Source: Psilocybe azurescens (Eukaryota; Basidiomycota; Agaricomycetes; Agaricales; Agrocybaceae). Taken from it: DNA of 64,000 nucleotides. The notes under the pieces were generated by a model, which was not told where the DNA came from, searched no databases, and worked only from the letters and a program-made list of their open reading frames with translations. The number at the start of each line of letters is the position of its first letter. Within the stretch, counting starts at the first letter, position 1. Of the stretch, positions 48,460 through 63,813 are shown one piece after another. The stretch is from positions 868,001 through 932,000 of the forward strand of contig JAJIRX010000622.1 in the NCBI GenBank assembly GCA_023853785.1, given 5' to 3'. The translations under genes were made by a program, and so were the position numbers.

Positions 48460-49811
48460 ATGCCTGCTCAGTCAAAACCTGTACAGCAGCTCACTCCATT
48501 TGGCGCAGCTTTAGCTGGAGCCCTCGGTGGCTGCTTCAGTACTGCGTGAGTGAACCCTTCTACGATAACGATTTGCAGCTAACGAGACATTGTATAGGGT
48601 CGTGTATCCTCTAGATGTGTATGTGATTTGAGATAGGTGGTGGTTGACAACTATGTGCATACTGAACCTTCGCGTAGGGCCAAAACGCGTATCCAAGCAT
48701 TGCCGTCAGACGCAAAGGGGAAGGGCAAGGACCTCTCTTTGACGTCTGTGTTATTGCGAGTCTATAAGCAGGAGGGCATTCTGGGACTATATCGGGGATT
48801 TGGAGCGACCATGCTGAACACATTTTCAATGCGTATGTGCCTCAGTTACTTCAAACCCAAGCACCAGACCAACTCAATCGATGACTTATCGCAGAATACG
48901 CCTATTTCTTCTTTTATTCGCTTGTTAGGTCGTCTTATATTAAAAGGTTAACAAGTAAACTGCCCCCTGGTTCCAAACTCCCTCCTTTATCAACAGCGGC
49001 AGAGTTACTTTTGGGAGCTCTCGCCGGCGCCCTGGCACAAATTTTCACCATCCCAGTCTCCGTCATCGCAACCCGTCAACAAGTTGGACGGCCAGAGAGC
49101 TCGAAGAAAGTCTCTTCTTCCGCTGTTTCCGAAGGAAAAGTAGATGATTCATTCATGGGAGTGGCTCGAGAGATTGTTGAGGAGGAAGGAGTCACCGGTC
49201 TATGGCTCGGCATCAAGCCAGGATTGGTGCTGACCGTCAACCCGGCTATCACCTACGGTGCATTCGAACGCGTCAAAAGTGTGGTTCTCCTAGCCAAAGG
49301 CAATACCTCAAACAAACTTGGTCCTTGGCTGACCTTCGTCATCGGAGCTCTGAGCAAGACACTTGCAACTGTTGTAAGATATCTTTTCTTGTCGGTTTGT
49401 TGGCACTTAGGACTAAAATAACATCGGGTCACTAGGTAACATACCCCTATATCATGGCTAAAGTGCGAATTCAGGCTCGAAGTGCCGACGTTGAAGATGC
49501 CCTAGAGCATCAAGAAGAAGCGCCTCACGCTCACAAATACCATCACAAGCACGGCAGGCATGTTGGCGCACTGGACATCCTCGCGCGCGTTTGGAAGCGC
49601 GAAGGTTTCACTGGCTGGTACCAGGTACGTCTCTCAGCACAACCAACTACGGATAATTTTATTCACGTCAACCGGCGAATAGGGCATGGAAGCGCAGATC
49701 ACGAAAGCAGTGCTGTCGCAGGCGTTACTCTTCATGTCGAAAGAGCAATTTGAACATTGGGCTCTTGCTATCATGATTTTCGCTGCCCGCCTCACATCTC
49801 GACGTCATTGA
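48460..49811 (+). CDS. Peroxisomal mitochondrial-carrier-family transporter, PMP47/SLC25A17-like
   Basis: Exons splice without a frame break into about 360 residues with three carrier repeats. Repeat 1: FGAALAGALGGCFSTAVVYP then LDVAKTRIQA. After YKQEGILGLYRGFGATMLN comes QYAYFFFYSLVRSSYIKRL, typical of PMP47. Repeat 2: LLGALAGALAQIFTIPVSVI then ATRQQ, and later KPGLVLTVNPAITYGAFERV. Repeat 3: ALSKTLATVVTYPYIMAKVR then IQA. Repeats 2 and 3 lack the acidic residue of the PxD/E motif, as in peroxisomal members. A 21-nt exon (48599-48619, VVYPLDV) is required. It probably exchanges ATP/AMP or CoA/FAD across the peroxisomal membrane to support fatty acid oxidation. A Lys/His-rich loop (HKYHHKHGRH) precedes the last helices. 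Confidence 0.85.
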
Positions 49812-50209
49812 TTGCTATTTAACTTAACGAACTTCATATTTTGCTATAGATAAAATGCATACATTCACACCTAACTTGTATCCAACCATCCATTTCTTCC
49901 TTGCATTGTGAGACAATCCGTCCAGCCTGGCGTGCCAATTCTTCAACCAAATGAAGTAGAGACTAAAGTACGTGTTATCCTCTGTCTGAGACTTTGTAGT
50001 CCATGAACTTTTTTCTAATTGCCTTCGGGGATAATGTGGACAACAGAAAAATTCAGTACGAACGAACTCCTCGATTTAACATGCCCTGTATCACTGGGTG
50101 CATCCTGAGCTCGTCTAGGATTCATGCTGGGGCGAATGTAATTCGATTTTGACCTTGATCGTAATAACGACGACAAGCCAGGTGCCAGATGAGCTGCCTC
50201 AAGCTCGCC
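49812..50209. other. Intergenic region
   Basis: Convergent 3' region between the carrier gene and the F-box-like gene. No gene is supported. Confidence 0.5.
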
Positions 50210-51530
50210 TCATAATTCTTTCGTAAAGGGACAATATTCTCCGAGAATGAGTACAGGTTTCAGCCCTTCGAGGTTGCCGAAACGTTGCCGAAATGTGCTT
50301 TTCAGGACCTCTCAGAGGTCGATGACGACGCCGACGTACATAGAAGTTCCCAAAGTGAGAAACCTTAGCGTCCTAGAGATGGCGGGAATGACCCGAAGAA
50401 GCATACATGGTATCATAACAAGTGTAAGACACAAGCAACGGAAAGTGGACATATCCGGTGGGAGGTGTAGATGCATCGTTTCGAGGTAGTAGACACGCTC
50501 GAGAATATCTGTAACACTTTCACCCATAGTTGACTCAAGTCTGAACGAGATCGCTTTGAGTCTTCGTATATCAATAATGGGCATGCCTCTGTTTGTCCGC
50601 GCTCTTGCAGCATGCTTCCCAGATCTCGACCATTATATCGAGTTCAAGGTTGTCAATTTGTACTGCCTTAATAGATGCATCCAATGTATATACGTCCTGG
50701 CTTAAAAATTTTGATGCCATCCAGAGATAGACATTTGAGATTGACGCATGGAATGAGGACCGAAGGCGGAAAACATTGCATTCTGCCCAAGCGGAGGTAG
50801 ACGATGGTTGGAAGATGCACAAGGAGACTTGATAGTATAGAAGGGTATTTTCAGGCTCCTTCCTTTGATATATCAAGGCTAATGTGGAAAGAGTGCGCAA
50901 CTTGGTAAGAAGTTAAAGGAAAGTCAGCAACGATGAAGGTTCACATGATGGCCAGCTGAAAGACATAGTGGGCCTCCCTTTCGACGCGCACAGCAACTCC
51001 CGGAGGTAATCTGTAATCCATGGAGAGGTTCTAGTAGCTTCCTCCAGTAGATGGATCTTTTCCTGCAAAGCATGATGTAATCTCCTAGTGGCGATATAGA
51101 ATCTTCTTCAAGGGTCTATAGTGTGGAAAATGTGTCTTTGGCAGGGGGTTACCAAGGTCCGGCAAGTCAGCGAGCATGCCCTGAGGGTATTGTGATCATT
51201 TTCGCTCGCTATAATGTCGATAATGCAACTCCCGGACATAATCTGTAATCCACCGAAAATCTTCTATAAGCTGTCCAAACTGCAAACTGAACGGCATAGT
51301 TTCGTGCGATAAGGCCCCGGTAAGATTTTGATAGTATGGAATATGTGCTTGCGCCAGAGATGAAGAAAGTCATGGCATGTCAGTGAATGATGTATGTGAT
51401 GAACTCGAGGGGTAAATCCAGGGTTTGGGGGATCATGAGGAGCAATGCACTTGATGAAGGTAAAAGAGGGTTGTGAGAGGTTGTGACTTGTGAAGTAGTT
51501 GTACATGAGCAAGCGTCAGTCGGACATTCG
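50210..51530 (-). pseudogene. F-box/LRR-like protein gene, damaged
   Basis: Minus-strand open segments resemble the C-terminal part of agaric F-box/LRR-like proteins: LHLWRKHIFHTIKILPGPYR, EDFRWITDYVREL, ALIYQRKEPENTLLYYQVSL, DVYTLDASIKAVQIDNLELD, MPIIDIRRLKAISFRLES and RVYYLETMHLHLPPD. The F-box itself is not visible. The frame shifts near 50588, where KSADKQR must run into MPIIDIRR. A segment of about 235 bp is duplicated in tandem (the WITDYVREL part near 51228-51270 and a WITDYLREL part near 50993-51037), which would not preserve one clean protein. I therefore annotate it as broken, though splicing might rescue part of it. Confidence 0.5.
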
Positions 51531-51764
51531 CTTAACCAGGACCAGATGCATATAAACTCCGACTAGTATTCTAACCCTATTTCGTCGTTGTTTAGATTGC
51601 TGTTCCAGTTTATCCTTCTTGAAGGCGTGCAATCGGCCTGTGCAAATCGCAATAAAAAGATTACATACAACTTATATACATTCAACAGATATCAAGCTAC
51701 ATTATCTATAAAAAAAGAGGGGTATACAACGATTCATACTCAAGTCTATTATCCTGGTCACTCA

Positions 51765-53647
51765 TCACCTCGAGGGCAACCTCCTCAATTCAACCTCCTC
51801 CTCTTCTTCAAGCTCCCAGTTTCTCGCCTTACTGCGTCCTTCTCTGTCCGGACTAGAGTCTGACAAAGTCACTCTATTCACCGACAACACAAGCGACGGC
51901 GCTCGCCCGACTGATACATATGGGCGTTTTCCAAAGAGCACCGACTCGGGTCTCGTGGTAAGCAAGAGTATCACGTTGTAGGCCCCACTGAGCCCATACA
52001 GCGCGGTGACAGCCAACGTCAAGGTCGCAGAGATCCTATTCTCGCCCCTGTGTGTTGGAGTTCACTCATGTTCACTCTAACGTACTTGCTAGATGGATGC
52101 ATGTACCTCAGTTTCTGCCTGGTTTATACACCTATCTTCCCCTTCTCGTCTGTCCTCCTCTCGTCCTAGGTCTTCTCCTAACATCGTGTCTCTCCTGGAC
52201 AAAGCCAATCCATCGCACAACACTCAGAGGCAGGATCAAAATGCAGTAAACCAGGGGATACCTACGGCAGTAGATCGGAGCAAGGAAGGGGAAAACAGGA
52301 ATAGAGTAAGGTCAGTAGCTGTTTCTGATGCGAAAAGGAGCAGCAGAAGTCAATAACTTACAAAAGCATGATCAAGGATTGACGTCGGATGCCCCTGAGT
52401 GAAGGATCTGCATTCACATCTGCACTCTGCCAATGAAGCTTCCACCAGGAGCGGTCATCGAAAACAATGTTTCCTCGACTCCATAGGTACAGTGGAACAT
52501 ATACCACAATTGAGAACAGGAGGGTGATCCAGAACCAGAAATATTCACCCCATATCCGGAGTTGGAGGTAGTCTTTGCTGATCCAGCACCAATACTGAGT
52601 GCGAGTACGGTGCAGTGAGCAAGAATAAAATAGGGCATGACGTATAATAAACTCACAGGTGTTAGGGCTTGAAATCTGGATTTATCGGCCCCTCGATTGA
52701 GCGTGTTCCCGAGGATCACCATGAGTATCACAAAGAGCCAAGTAATTGAGACAACGATTGTCGTTATACGCATTGATCTCATGCCTTTTCCAAGCCATAT
52801 TCCGATGAAGATATAGGCAGCAATTGTCTTCAAAATAATGGGTTTATAAGTGTCTCGATTTTTGTGCTATTCAATAAGATTGCTTACAAATGTTGCAATC
52901 GCAACACCCGTCTCTCCGAGTTGCTGGACTATGCCTGCAGAAAGTTCAGCTAGAAGAATCCGGCAAGAAGAATTCTGATAGAACACAGCGACTAACCTTG
53001 CGCATTACAGAAGTATCCAATTTTCACTCTTCCGCCATGTACCCATTTGCCGTTCATAATGGCACCAATAGCTTGCAGGACATTGGCAGAGAATAATGAA
53101 AACTATAACACTACTTCAGATATTATACTCCACTAAGCAGAGCGAAAAGTGATTCCTACCATAAGGAGGTCCGTAGGCTCTTGGAAAATACGACCTCGTT
53201 CCATGTTTGTGCCGCTCTTGAAGTGCAACCTAAAGATGTTTCTCTGCGGAAAGCATATGAATGTCAGACCAATCACTCTAAAAAGACGTATGTGTAGACC
53301 AGTCTGCTCACAGCGATGATCGCGCAAATATAAGCTACTGCAGCCAAAGAGATTATGCCCGCATGAGACACGACCTACGCAACAGATTGATTTAATTGTC
53401 AACAATGAACTGATACTTCAAGGTTAATGTACTCCAAGATATTTACCGTTAGGCTGATAGTTTCTCCTCGTGTCAAACAGTGCAGAGCACTGTGGATCGA
53501 GGAGCTGCTAGTGGAGATCGCATACTGCTCTGGTGTGCATATGATTCCGTTGGGCAGGTGACCTGTGCCGTCCATCGGATTTGGCAGTCGGAATGTTTTT
53601 GCGACTTGGACGGGCAAGCACCGGTAAAAAGAAAACTCAAGAATCAA
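51765..53647 (-). CDS. Seven-transmembrane receptor (basidiomycete GPCR-like, cAMP-receptor/Git3-type)
   Basis: About nine short exons. Membrane segments include VVSHAGIISLAAVAYICAII (TM1), LFSANVLQAIGAIMNGKWVH, IVQQLGETGVAIATFTIAAY, TTIVVSITWLFVILMVILG, WGEYFWFWITLLFSIVVYVP and YPLVYCILILPLSVVRWIGF (TM6), followed by ATLTLAVTALYGLSGAYNVI (TM7) and an acidic cytosolic tail (ELEEEEEVELRRLP). The junction YWCWISKDY-LRIWGEY is characteristic of agaric receptors of this type. It is probably a plasma-membrane sensor coupled to heterotrimeric G proteins; the ligand is unknown. Before TM7 the frame meets a TAG near 52130 unless a four-C run (52139-52142) is one base shorter, giving REDR then ISATLTL. 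The start at 53647 is uncertain; an in-frame Met lies near 53575. Confidence 0.72.
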
Positions 53648-55806
53648 TGATGGGGGCGTTCAAGGAAGAAGGGATATACAATGACGGAGTACGACTGCAA
53701 GTATATATACGCGCTTGCCCAGCGCTTGATATTAATACACCGCCCCATAAAGGCACAATTTCCTGAGGCCCTGAGATAAAAGGGAAACGACAAGGTCTAG
53801 GGTCTTCAATCAACGCTGTCACACACAGAGTACTGGCACAGCAATCAGCACTGTCCCATTCATTTCGGACTTGGTAAAAAAGCTTGAATGTAGGGTGAAT
53901 GGATATCGGAGGGGAGTCTGGGGATCCTAACACTGGTAACGAACCAGGCTCGATGTCATGATGATTGCTGGAAGGTTGAACATCAGCGCTGGATTCATAT
54001 CATGATGCAGCACAAGCGCCTTGCAAAAAGCCTTCAAGTTTAACTGCAATGACCTGTCTGACGACTCAGGTCTTAGCATTACGTCAAAGCCATGTCACGG
54101 GGAAGCGGTGTTGTTATTCTATAGTGAGGGACGTCGCCTTGTACTGGTGATTGAATACCGTAGATTTGTTGTGTTAATGTCTTCAGTGAACCATCATTCC
54201 AATGGGTGCGAGTGCTTCGCCCAGAAGAGTGAGTGACGAAGAAGAGCGTTTCATATTTCTTCGGAAACTTCATTAAAATGGGAAGGAGATAGAGCATGCC
54301 GACCCTTTCGGTTCCCAGCCTCCCTGAGGCCGGGATTATGCCAATATTCTGCGGTGGTGCCTAACGCTTGTAGCCTTACTCTAGGGCCTGCAGTGCCTGC
54401 ACAATGTCGTGAATCGAAAGCAGAAAATCCTTGCAGAGGGTTTGTGAATCTGGTTGAGGATGTCGTTTACCCAGTCGTCGCACAAACAAAAACGCGTAGT
54501 CAACATTGACATCATCGTTTGGTTAACGGGGTTGGCGACCGACGACGGGTGGTGGTGGAGCGGAGACAGCTGGCTGTGATGCATCATTTCCGGCCAGAGG
54601 ACGGCCTAGGACGGCTTGTCGGCATGCTTAGAGTGCAGGTGATTCCTTTCTATATGCCTTCTCAGACGATCTGCGAGAGAGGCTCAGTATCAATCGTTTC
54701 CTAGTTACTTTTCTTCCAGTTCGACAGGTGACAGCTTTGACTTGAAGAAAGTCTTGGTATCTTCTAGCTTAAATGACACTAACTAGCAGCTTACCCGTGC
54801 TCTGCACGGGAGACTTTAGGGTAGACTTACTTAAAGCAAGGCCAAACTGATAAAAAATCGAGTGCAGAGACAAAAAGAAAAGACAGAATAATAGAATATG
54901 GGGATCTTAATGGTAAGTACAAAGTAGGTTATTAGGACCGTGCCTTGAAGCAAGGTCGAGAGGAAGGTTGCCCTTAGTTTGACCATTGTGACCTGTTGAC
55001 GGAATCGGATCGCCTCGATTAAAATCTGACTGAAGTCCCATGCACATCAAATTTAGAGCAGTAGCTTCAGCCTGGAAGCCTGAATCACCAACCAATATTG
55101 GGTCCATAAGAGATATAGAATCCATATGATACTTACATGTTGTATCAAGTGCACAAATTAGTATAGCAGCCTTACCGAGATAGTCAACATCAACTTCAAA
55201 AATCTTTCTTTAACTTCCCATCTTCCTTACAGCAGAGATAGTTGGAGGCAAAGACAATGTGTCCAACTTGGATATTTGGCACCAGTGATTTTCATTGAAG
55301 ATCAATGACACATCCTGTACATGTGGCGCGAGTGACACATGGATGCGCTCGTATGCAGAGATTATAGCTGCTGGTTAGCGCTGAAAGAATGACTTTGAGA
55401 ACTCGCCCATCAAGCTTAAGTGAGGAGACTTTCATCTAGAAAATAAATGAATAACCCATTGACATATACAAATCAACGGATAATTGAAAGGGGGAAGACT
55501 CAAGCAGAAACAAAATGAAGAGATCTACGCTGGATAACCTCGATTTTGGTGAGGGTGGAAGAAAAGGTGGCAGTCACGGTTTGATTCCTGTTAGCCAAAG
55601 CGTTGAGCAAAGCTGCAGCCAATCAGAACGCTCACATAGCCCCCGTGGGAAATGCTAAGACATCACTCAATTGTTAATATTAATATAGATATAGATTTAT
55701 AGCCGGACATGTTACTCCGAGTCCTTACTCTCTCTGTTCCGAATCCTTTGGTCAGATCGTAGAAACTCTTGGAGGCACAACCTATGTGAAGGGCGGGGAC
55801 GGAAAA
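53648..55806. other. Gene-free stretch of about 2.1 kb
   Basis: No exon chain or motif on either strand. It holds a perfect short hairpin at 54794-54810, possible remains of an unidentified repeat, and near its right end the promoter of the biotin gene. Confidence 0.45.
54794..54810. repeat. Perfect 7-bp stem hairpin CCCGTGC-TCT-GCACGGG
   Basis: A 17-base inverted repeat with a three-base loop stands in non-coding sequence. It resembles the short GC-rich hairpins near 3' ends of Helitron-type elements, but I see no accompanying CTRR terminus at the expected place and no transposase, so its nature is open. Confidence 0.4.
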
Positions 55807-58467
55807 ATGTCGACACTCTTCAAGCACTTTCGTGTGCACCAAGTCTTCGGAGCAAATACCAACGTTGGTAAAACGATCCTTACGACTGCACTAGTCCGCG
55901 CATCTGCGCAGCGAGGAAAGGACGTGTTTTATCTCAAGCCCGTCAGCACTGGCCCTTTGGAGGACGCCGATGACTAGTAAGGCCAATAGAAATTTCCTTC
56001 TCACGTACACTCAACGCCAGCTACAGCCATGTTAATCGTTACACCGCGAACTTCAAGAAACTGATTCACGCAGAGTGTCTTTTTCGATACGATGAGCCCG
56101 TTAGCCCCCATCTTGCCGTAAAAATGAAGGCAGCTCTAGAAGGGCAAGATGTGGTGCCAGTGAGTCTGGTTTCTTCCCTACAAGTCGTAAATTGATTCCA
56201 TACGCACGCTCTAGCCGCCTTCAGATGGGACTTTCATCGACTCTGTGGCAAATCGCATTAGAACCCACGCGAAGAGCTCTTTAAATCTTGCTCATATGTA
56301 TTTGGAAACTGCAGGAGGTTAGTCTCAATTCATTTGCGTTCGTAACCCCGATAATATTCATGTTCTATATGAAAACAGTTTTGTACGAATAGAACTAATT
56401 CATAATCATCCTAGGTGTTCACAGTCCAGCACTTTCAGGTACTAGTCAAGCCGATTGCTACCGACCTCTGTTTCTACCCACTGTCCTTATTGGAGACTCT
56501 AAACTTGGTGGCATCTCCTCGACAATCTCATCATATGAATCTCTTCTTCTCCGAGGCTACATCATCGATGCTGTCATACTCTTCCGGGATGAATACTACC
56601 AAAACGCGGAATACTTGAAGCCCTACTTTGCAGAACGCGGCATCTTTGTTCACACTGTTGACTCGCCCCCAGAGCGATTGTCGGATTTCTCGGAAAATTT
56701 CGCCTCCACGGACAAATACTACGCTGCGATCACATCTGTGGAAGCAGAACACGGCGTAGGACCCGTCGTTGATCATCTCGACATCTGTCATACAAAACGA
56801 CTGGAAGAACTGGAATCCATGCCTCGGCGTGCGTACGACAGCATCTGGTGGCCCTTCGTCCAGCATGGGCTTGTTAAAGGAGAAAAAGACGTCACGGTCA
56901 TCGACAGCGCGTATTTGGACTTCTTCAGCATCACGAACAAAAGCAACATTTCTGCATCATCCTCCAAAGACAGTATCTTGGAGCCTCAGCACGATGGTTC
57001 CGCCTCCTGGTGGACTCAGACCCTGGGACATGCACACCCATCACTCACGCTTGCAGCTGCGAAAGCAAGCGGCCGTTATGGACATGTCATGTTTCCCCAA
57101 TCCGTCCACCTTCCAGCATTGAAATTGGCGGAGAGATTAGTCAACGATGGTCCTGGAAAAGGATGGGCTAGTCGCGCCTTCATCTCCGATAACGGATCGA
57201 CAGGAATGGAAGTCGCGTTGAAAATGGCACTCAGAGCTTTCACAACTCGTCAGCAAAAAGATATTAAAGAGGAAGAGAAGGAGCTCGGTATCCTGGGCCT
57301 CAAGGGAAGCTATCACGGAGACACGATCGGCGCTATGGATGCCTGCGAGGAAGGCGTATACACCTGCGAATGGCACAATGCGAAGGGGTATTGGTTCGAT
57401 CCACCAACCGTCGGCATCAAAGATGGCGAAGTTTACATCACCGTTCCAGGAACGTTGTCATCATTCCCGCAATCAAACGACATTCGAGCAGACTCTCTAG
57501 CATGGGTATACGACGTCGAAAATCGTCTGCAGACATCCCTTGCCAGAGCATACGTCATGTACATAACGCGCGCTCTAGGGTCTCTGGAACAACGCGGCGG
57601 ACCTAAACTTGCTGCTTTGGTTCTTGAACCTTTGTTAATGGGTGCAGGAGGCATGGTATTTGTCGACCCTCTTTTCCAACGCGTTCTCATCGACACGGTC
57701 CGCGGACGACGATCAGGTTCGTCCTCAAGCTGGTCTGGCCTTCCCGTCATCTTCGACGAAGTCTTTGTGGGCCTCAACCGCATCGGCATGGAGAGCACCG
57801 GACCCCTCCTTGGCGTTTATCCCGATATCTCAGTGAATGCCAAAGTCTTGACCGGCGGCCTTCTACCGCTCGCTGTGACGCTTGCGTCCAAATCCATATT
57901 CGAGGCCTTCTTAGGCGACAATAAGGCGAAAGCACTTCTGCACGGACATTCATACACTGCTCATCCGATCGGATGTGAAGTGGCGAACGAAACACTTTCG
58001 ATACTCGATAAAATTACTAGAAGCGACGAGTGGGTCGCTGCTCAGGAAAGCTGGGCCAAGCCTGACGGCACAAAGAGCCCTGTATGGAGCTTGTGGGATC
58101 CAAACTTTATCACCGCGATTTCCAAGCTGCCGCAGGTCAAGGAGGTTATGACGCTTGGATGCGTGTTGTCCATCAAAATCAAAGACGACGCTTCTGGTAA
58201 GACATACAATTAGTATGCCAATGGCCCTACTGACCGTTACTTCCTATAGGGTACACCTCTCATTCGGCCCAGACTTTGCTGCAGTCTTTGAACCTTGCTT
58301 CGCAGGAGGACGGCTCGCTATCGACGGCACCTGGAGGCGCTGCTTTCGGTATGCATTTCAGGACGCTGGGCGACGTCGCCTACTTCATGACGAGCTTGAA
58401 CACTAGTTCAGCAGTCATTAGATCTATAGAAGACAAAATATGGAAAACTCTAACGAGCACTACATAA
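55807..58467 (+). CDS. Bifunctional dethiobiotin synthetase / DAPA aminotransferase (BIO3-BIO1 fusion)
   Basis: Five or six exons give about 800 residues with no frame break. The first about 240 residues are a BioD domain: VHQVFGANTNVGKTILTTAL (P-loop), FYLKPVSTGP, and LPTVLIGDSKLGGISSTISS. The rest is a class III PLP aminotransferase: RRAYDSIWWPFVQHGLV, GSASWWTQTLGHAHPSLTLA, FISDNGSTGMEVALKMAL, GSYHGDTIGAMDAC, LPVIFDEVFVGLNRIG (PLP-binding Asp) and KVLTGGLLPLAVTLASK (catalytic Lys). It makes diaminopelargonate and then dethiobiotin, two consecutive steps of biotin synthesis, probably in mitochondria. The ATG at 55807 is used because the upstream ATG is followed at once by TGA. Its stop is only 28 bp from the stop of convergent VPS34. 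Confidence 0.93.
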
Positions 58468-58495
58468 AAACAAAAATATACAACACAATAGATGA

Positions 58496-61916
<3,421 letters not shown>

Positions 61917-62338
61917 GATGTTTGTATGTTATGCTAATAGACAGAGATCGTGGGGGTTATATTATGTCAAAGGAGGTACAGGGTGGTCAGAACAGAGTGG
62001 CATCCAGGTTGGAAGTGCGAGATCAAGCATGCTATTATTACAATATGACAGTCATCCAAAAGCGCGTTTCCCCAGACCTGATCAAATGCGGCTAACTCGT
62101 ATGAAGTGCCTCCCTACTCTTGCTCATTGCTCATACATGGTCAGCAAACCTACCTAGTCGACATGGCCAATTATCTAAACTTCAGTCTCGAAATTGCAGT
62201 CCGGAAATGTGTATAGTGCATGATTAGAAATAAACTAGAAAAGCTGCGACGACATGATTGGTATATTGTACAAAAAAAATGAATGTGACTGAAGATCTAG
62301 TACTGTTAGGTACATTTTGGTCAACGTCCGCCTCAAAT

Positions 62339-63813
62339 TTACTCGGATTCAGGCTTGTAGTCAGGGCGCAGTGATCGCACGGTCTTGCCTGTAGAAGTGA
62401 GAAATGATGTTGAGAAAAGAAGAACTAAGGCTTATTATAACGAACGAAGATACGTACCAGCACGCCAGATCTCCTGGTTGTTGATCACCTCGAGTTCCTT
62501 GTTGAGGTCCTCACGGTATGTGGAGCGTCCGTTGAACTCCAGAGATTTACGTGTCTCTGTTCCGTTCTTGACGCTCTCGTAGAGCTGCTCGAAGATAGGG
62601 ACGTTGGCCTTCTCGAAGATAGGGGCCCAGTCAAGGGCTCCACGACGAGCGGTGGTGGAGCAGGCATTGAACATGTAGTCCATACTGAAGAAATAACAGA
62701 ATTAAAACGTAATTAAGGCGCGAGCGACGGAATTAACATACCCCTTGGCACCGATAAGGGGGTAGAGGGATTGAGTGGCCTCCTCAACAGTCTCGTTGAA
62801 AGCCTCTGATGGCGAGTGTCCGTTCTTGCGGAGGACTTGGTACTGAGCCAAGAATAGTCCCTGGATGCCTCCCATGAGCTGTTAAAGGAAAAAAGATTTA
62901 GTAGTGCAAGACACAAATTCCGAAAAACAACTTACGACACCACGCTCGCCGTAAAGGTCAGAGTAGACCTCCTTCTCAAAGGTGGTCTCGTAGAGGTAAC
63001 CGGAACCGACAGCGACACCGAGGGCGATGGCCTTCTCCTTGGCCTTGCCAGTCACGTCCTGCCAGACGGCAATGGACGAGTTGATGCCACGGCCCTCCTT
63101 GAAGAGAGTGCGGACGGTGCGTCCAGAGCCCTTAGGGGCAACGAGAATGACATCGACATCGGTAGGGGGGATGACATGGGTGTCCTCCTTGTATACGACG
63201 GAGAAACCATGGGAGAAGTAGAGTGTCTTGCCCTTGGTGATGAGGGGGGGCAAGCTTGGGCCATGTCTGCGACTGGGCGGCGTCGGACAAAAGGTTCATG
63301 ATGATCGTGCCCTTGTTGATGGCCTCCTCGATGGGGAAAAGGTTCTCGCCGGGGACCCAGCCATCTTCCTTGGCCTGTCTCCAGCTCTCGCCGTCCTTGC
63401 GGACACCGACGATGACGTTGAGGCCATTGTCGCGAGCGTTCAATCCCTGGCCGTGTCCTTGCGAACCATAGCCAATGAGAGCGAGAGTGTCGTTCTTGAA
63501 GTAGTCCTGGAGCTTGGCCAGGGGCCAGTCGCTGCGCTCGTAGACGGTCTCCTTTGTACCGGCAAAGTCAAGGGTCTTGACACCACGAGCACCCTGAATA
63601 AAAGAACTGTCTCAGACCCCATACCAACGATTTTTTCAAGTCTCCGAATAATGACTCACCTGGGGGTTAGCGCAGTGAGCCGACTTGGCGACGGCGGCCT
63701 TGGTGAGGAGAGAGTATGAGGCTGCCTTGGTAGCTGAGGGAGGCCAATGCACGGGGTGCACGACGAGAAGCAGCACGGAGGGCCGTTGAGGCAGTACGAG
63801 CGAAGGAGGCCAT
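62339..63813 (-). CDS. ILV5: Ketol-acid reductoisomerase, mitochondrial
   Basis: ASFARTASTALRAASRRAPR at the start is a typical mitochondrial presequence rich in Arg and Ser. The NADPH-binding domain follows with LQDYFKNDTLALIGYGSQGH and GQGLNARDNGLNVIVGVRK, then DVILVAPKGSGRTVRTLF, YSDLYGERGVL-type catalytic helices (GALDWAPIFEKANVPIFE) and the end TVRSLRPDYKPESE. It catalyses isomeroreduction of acetohydroxy acids in valine, leucine and isoleucine synthesis. Two surplus bases break the frame: the seven-G run at plus-strand 63244-63250 (six gives KLAPLITKGKTLYFSHGF) and near 63733 (the restored frame gives TKAASYSLLTKAAVAKSAH). The last intron (near 62387-62455) places the final exon at GKTVRSLRP. 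Confidence 0.93.

Noticed and set aside
53637..53933. Minus-strand 98-codon frame upstream of the receptor
   Set aside because: No signal peptide, motif or splice link to the receptor; it probably covers the receptor's leader region.
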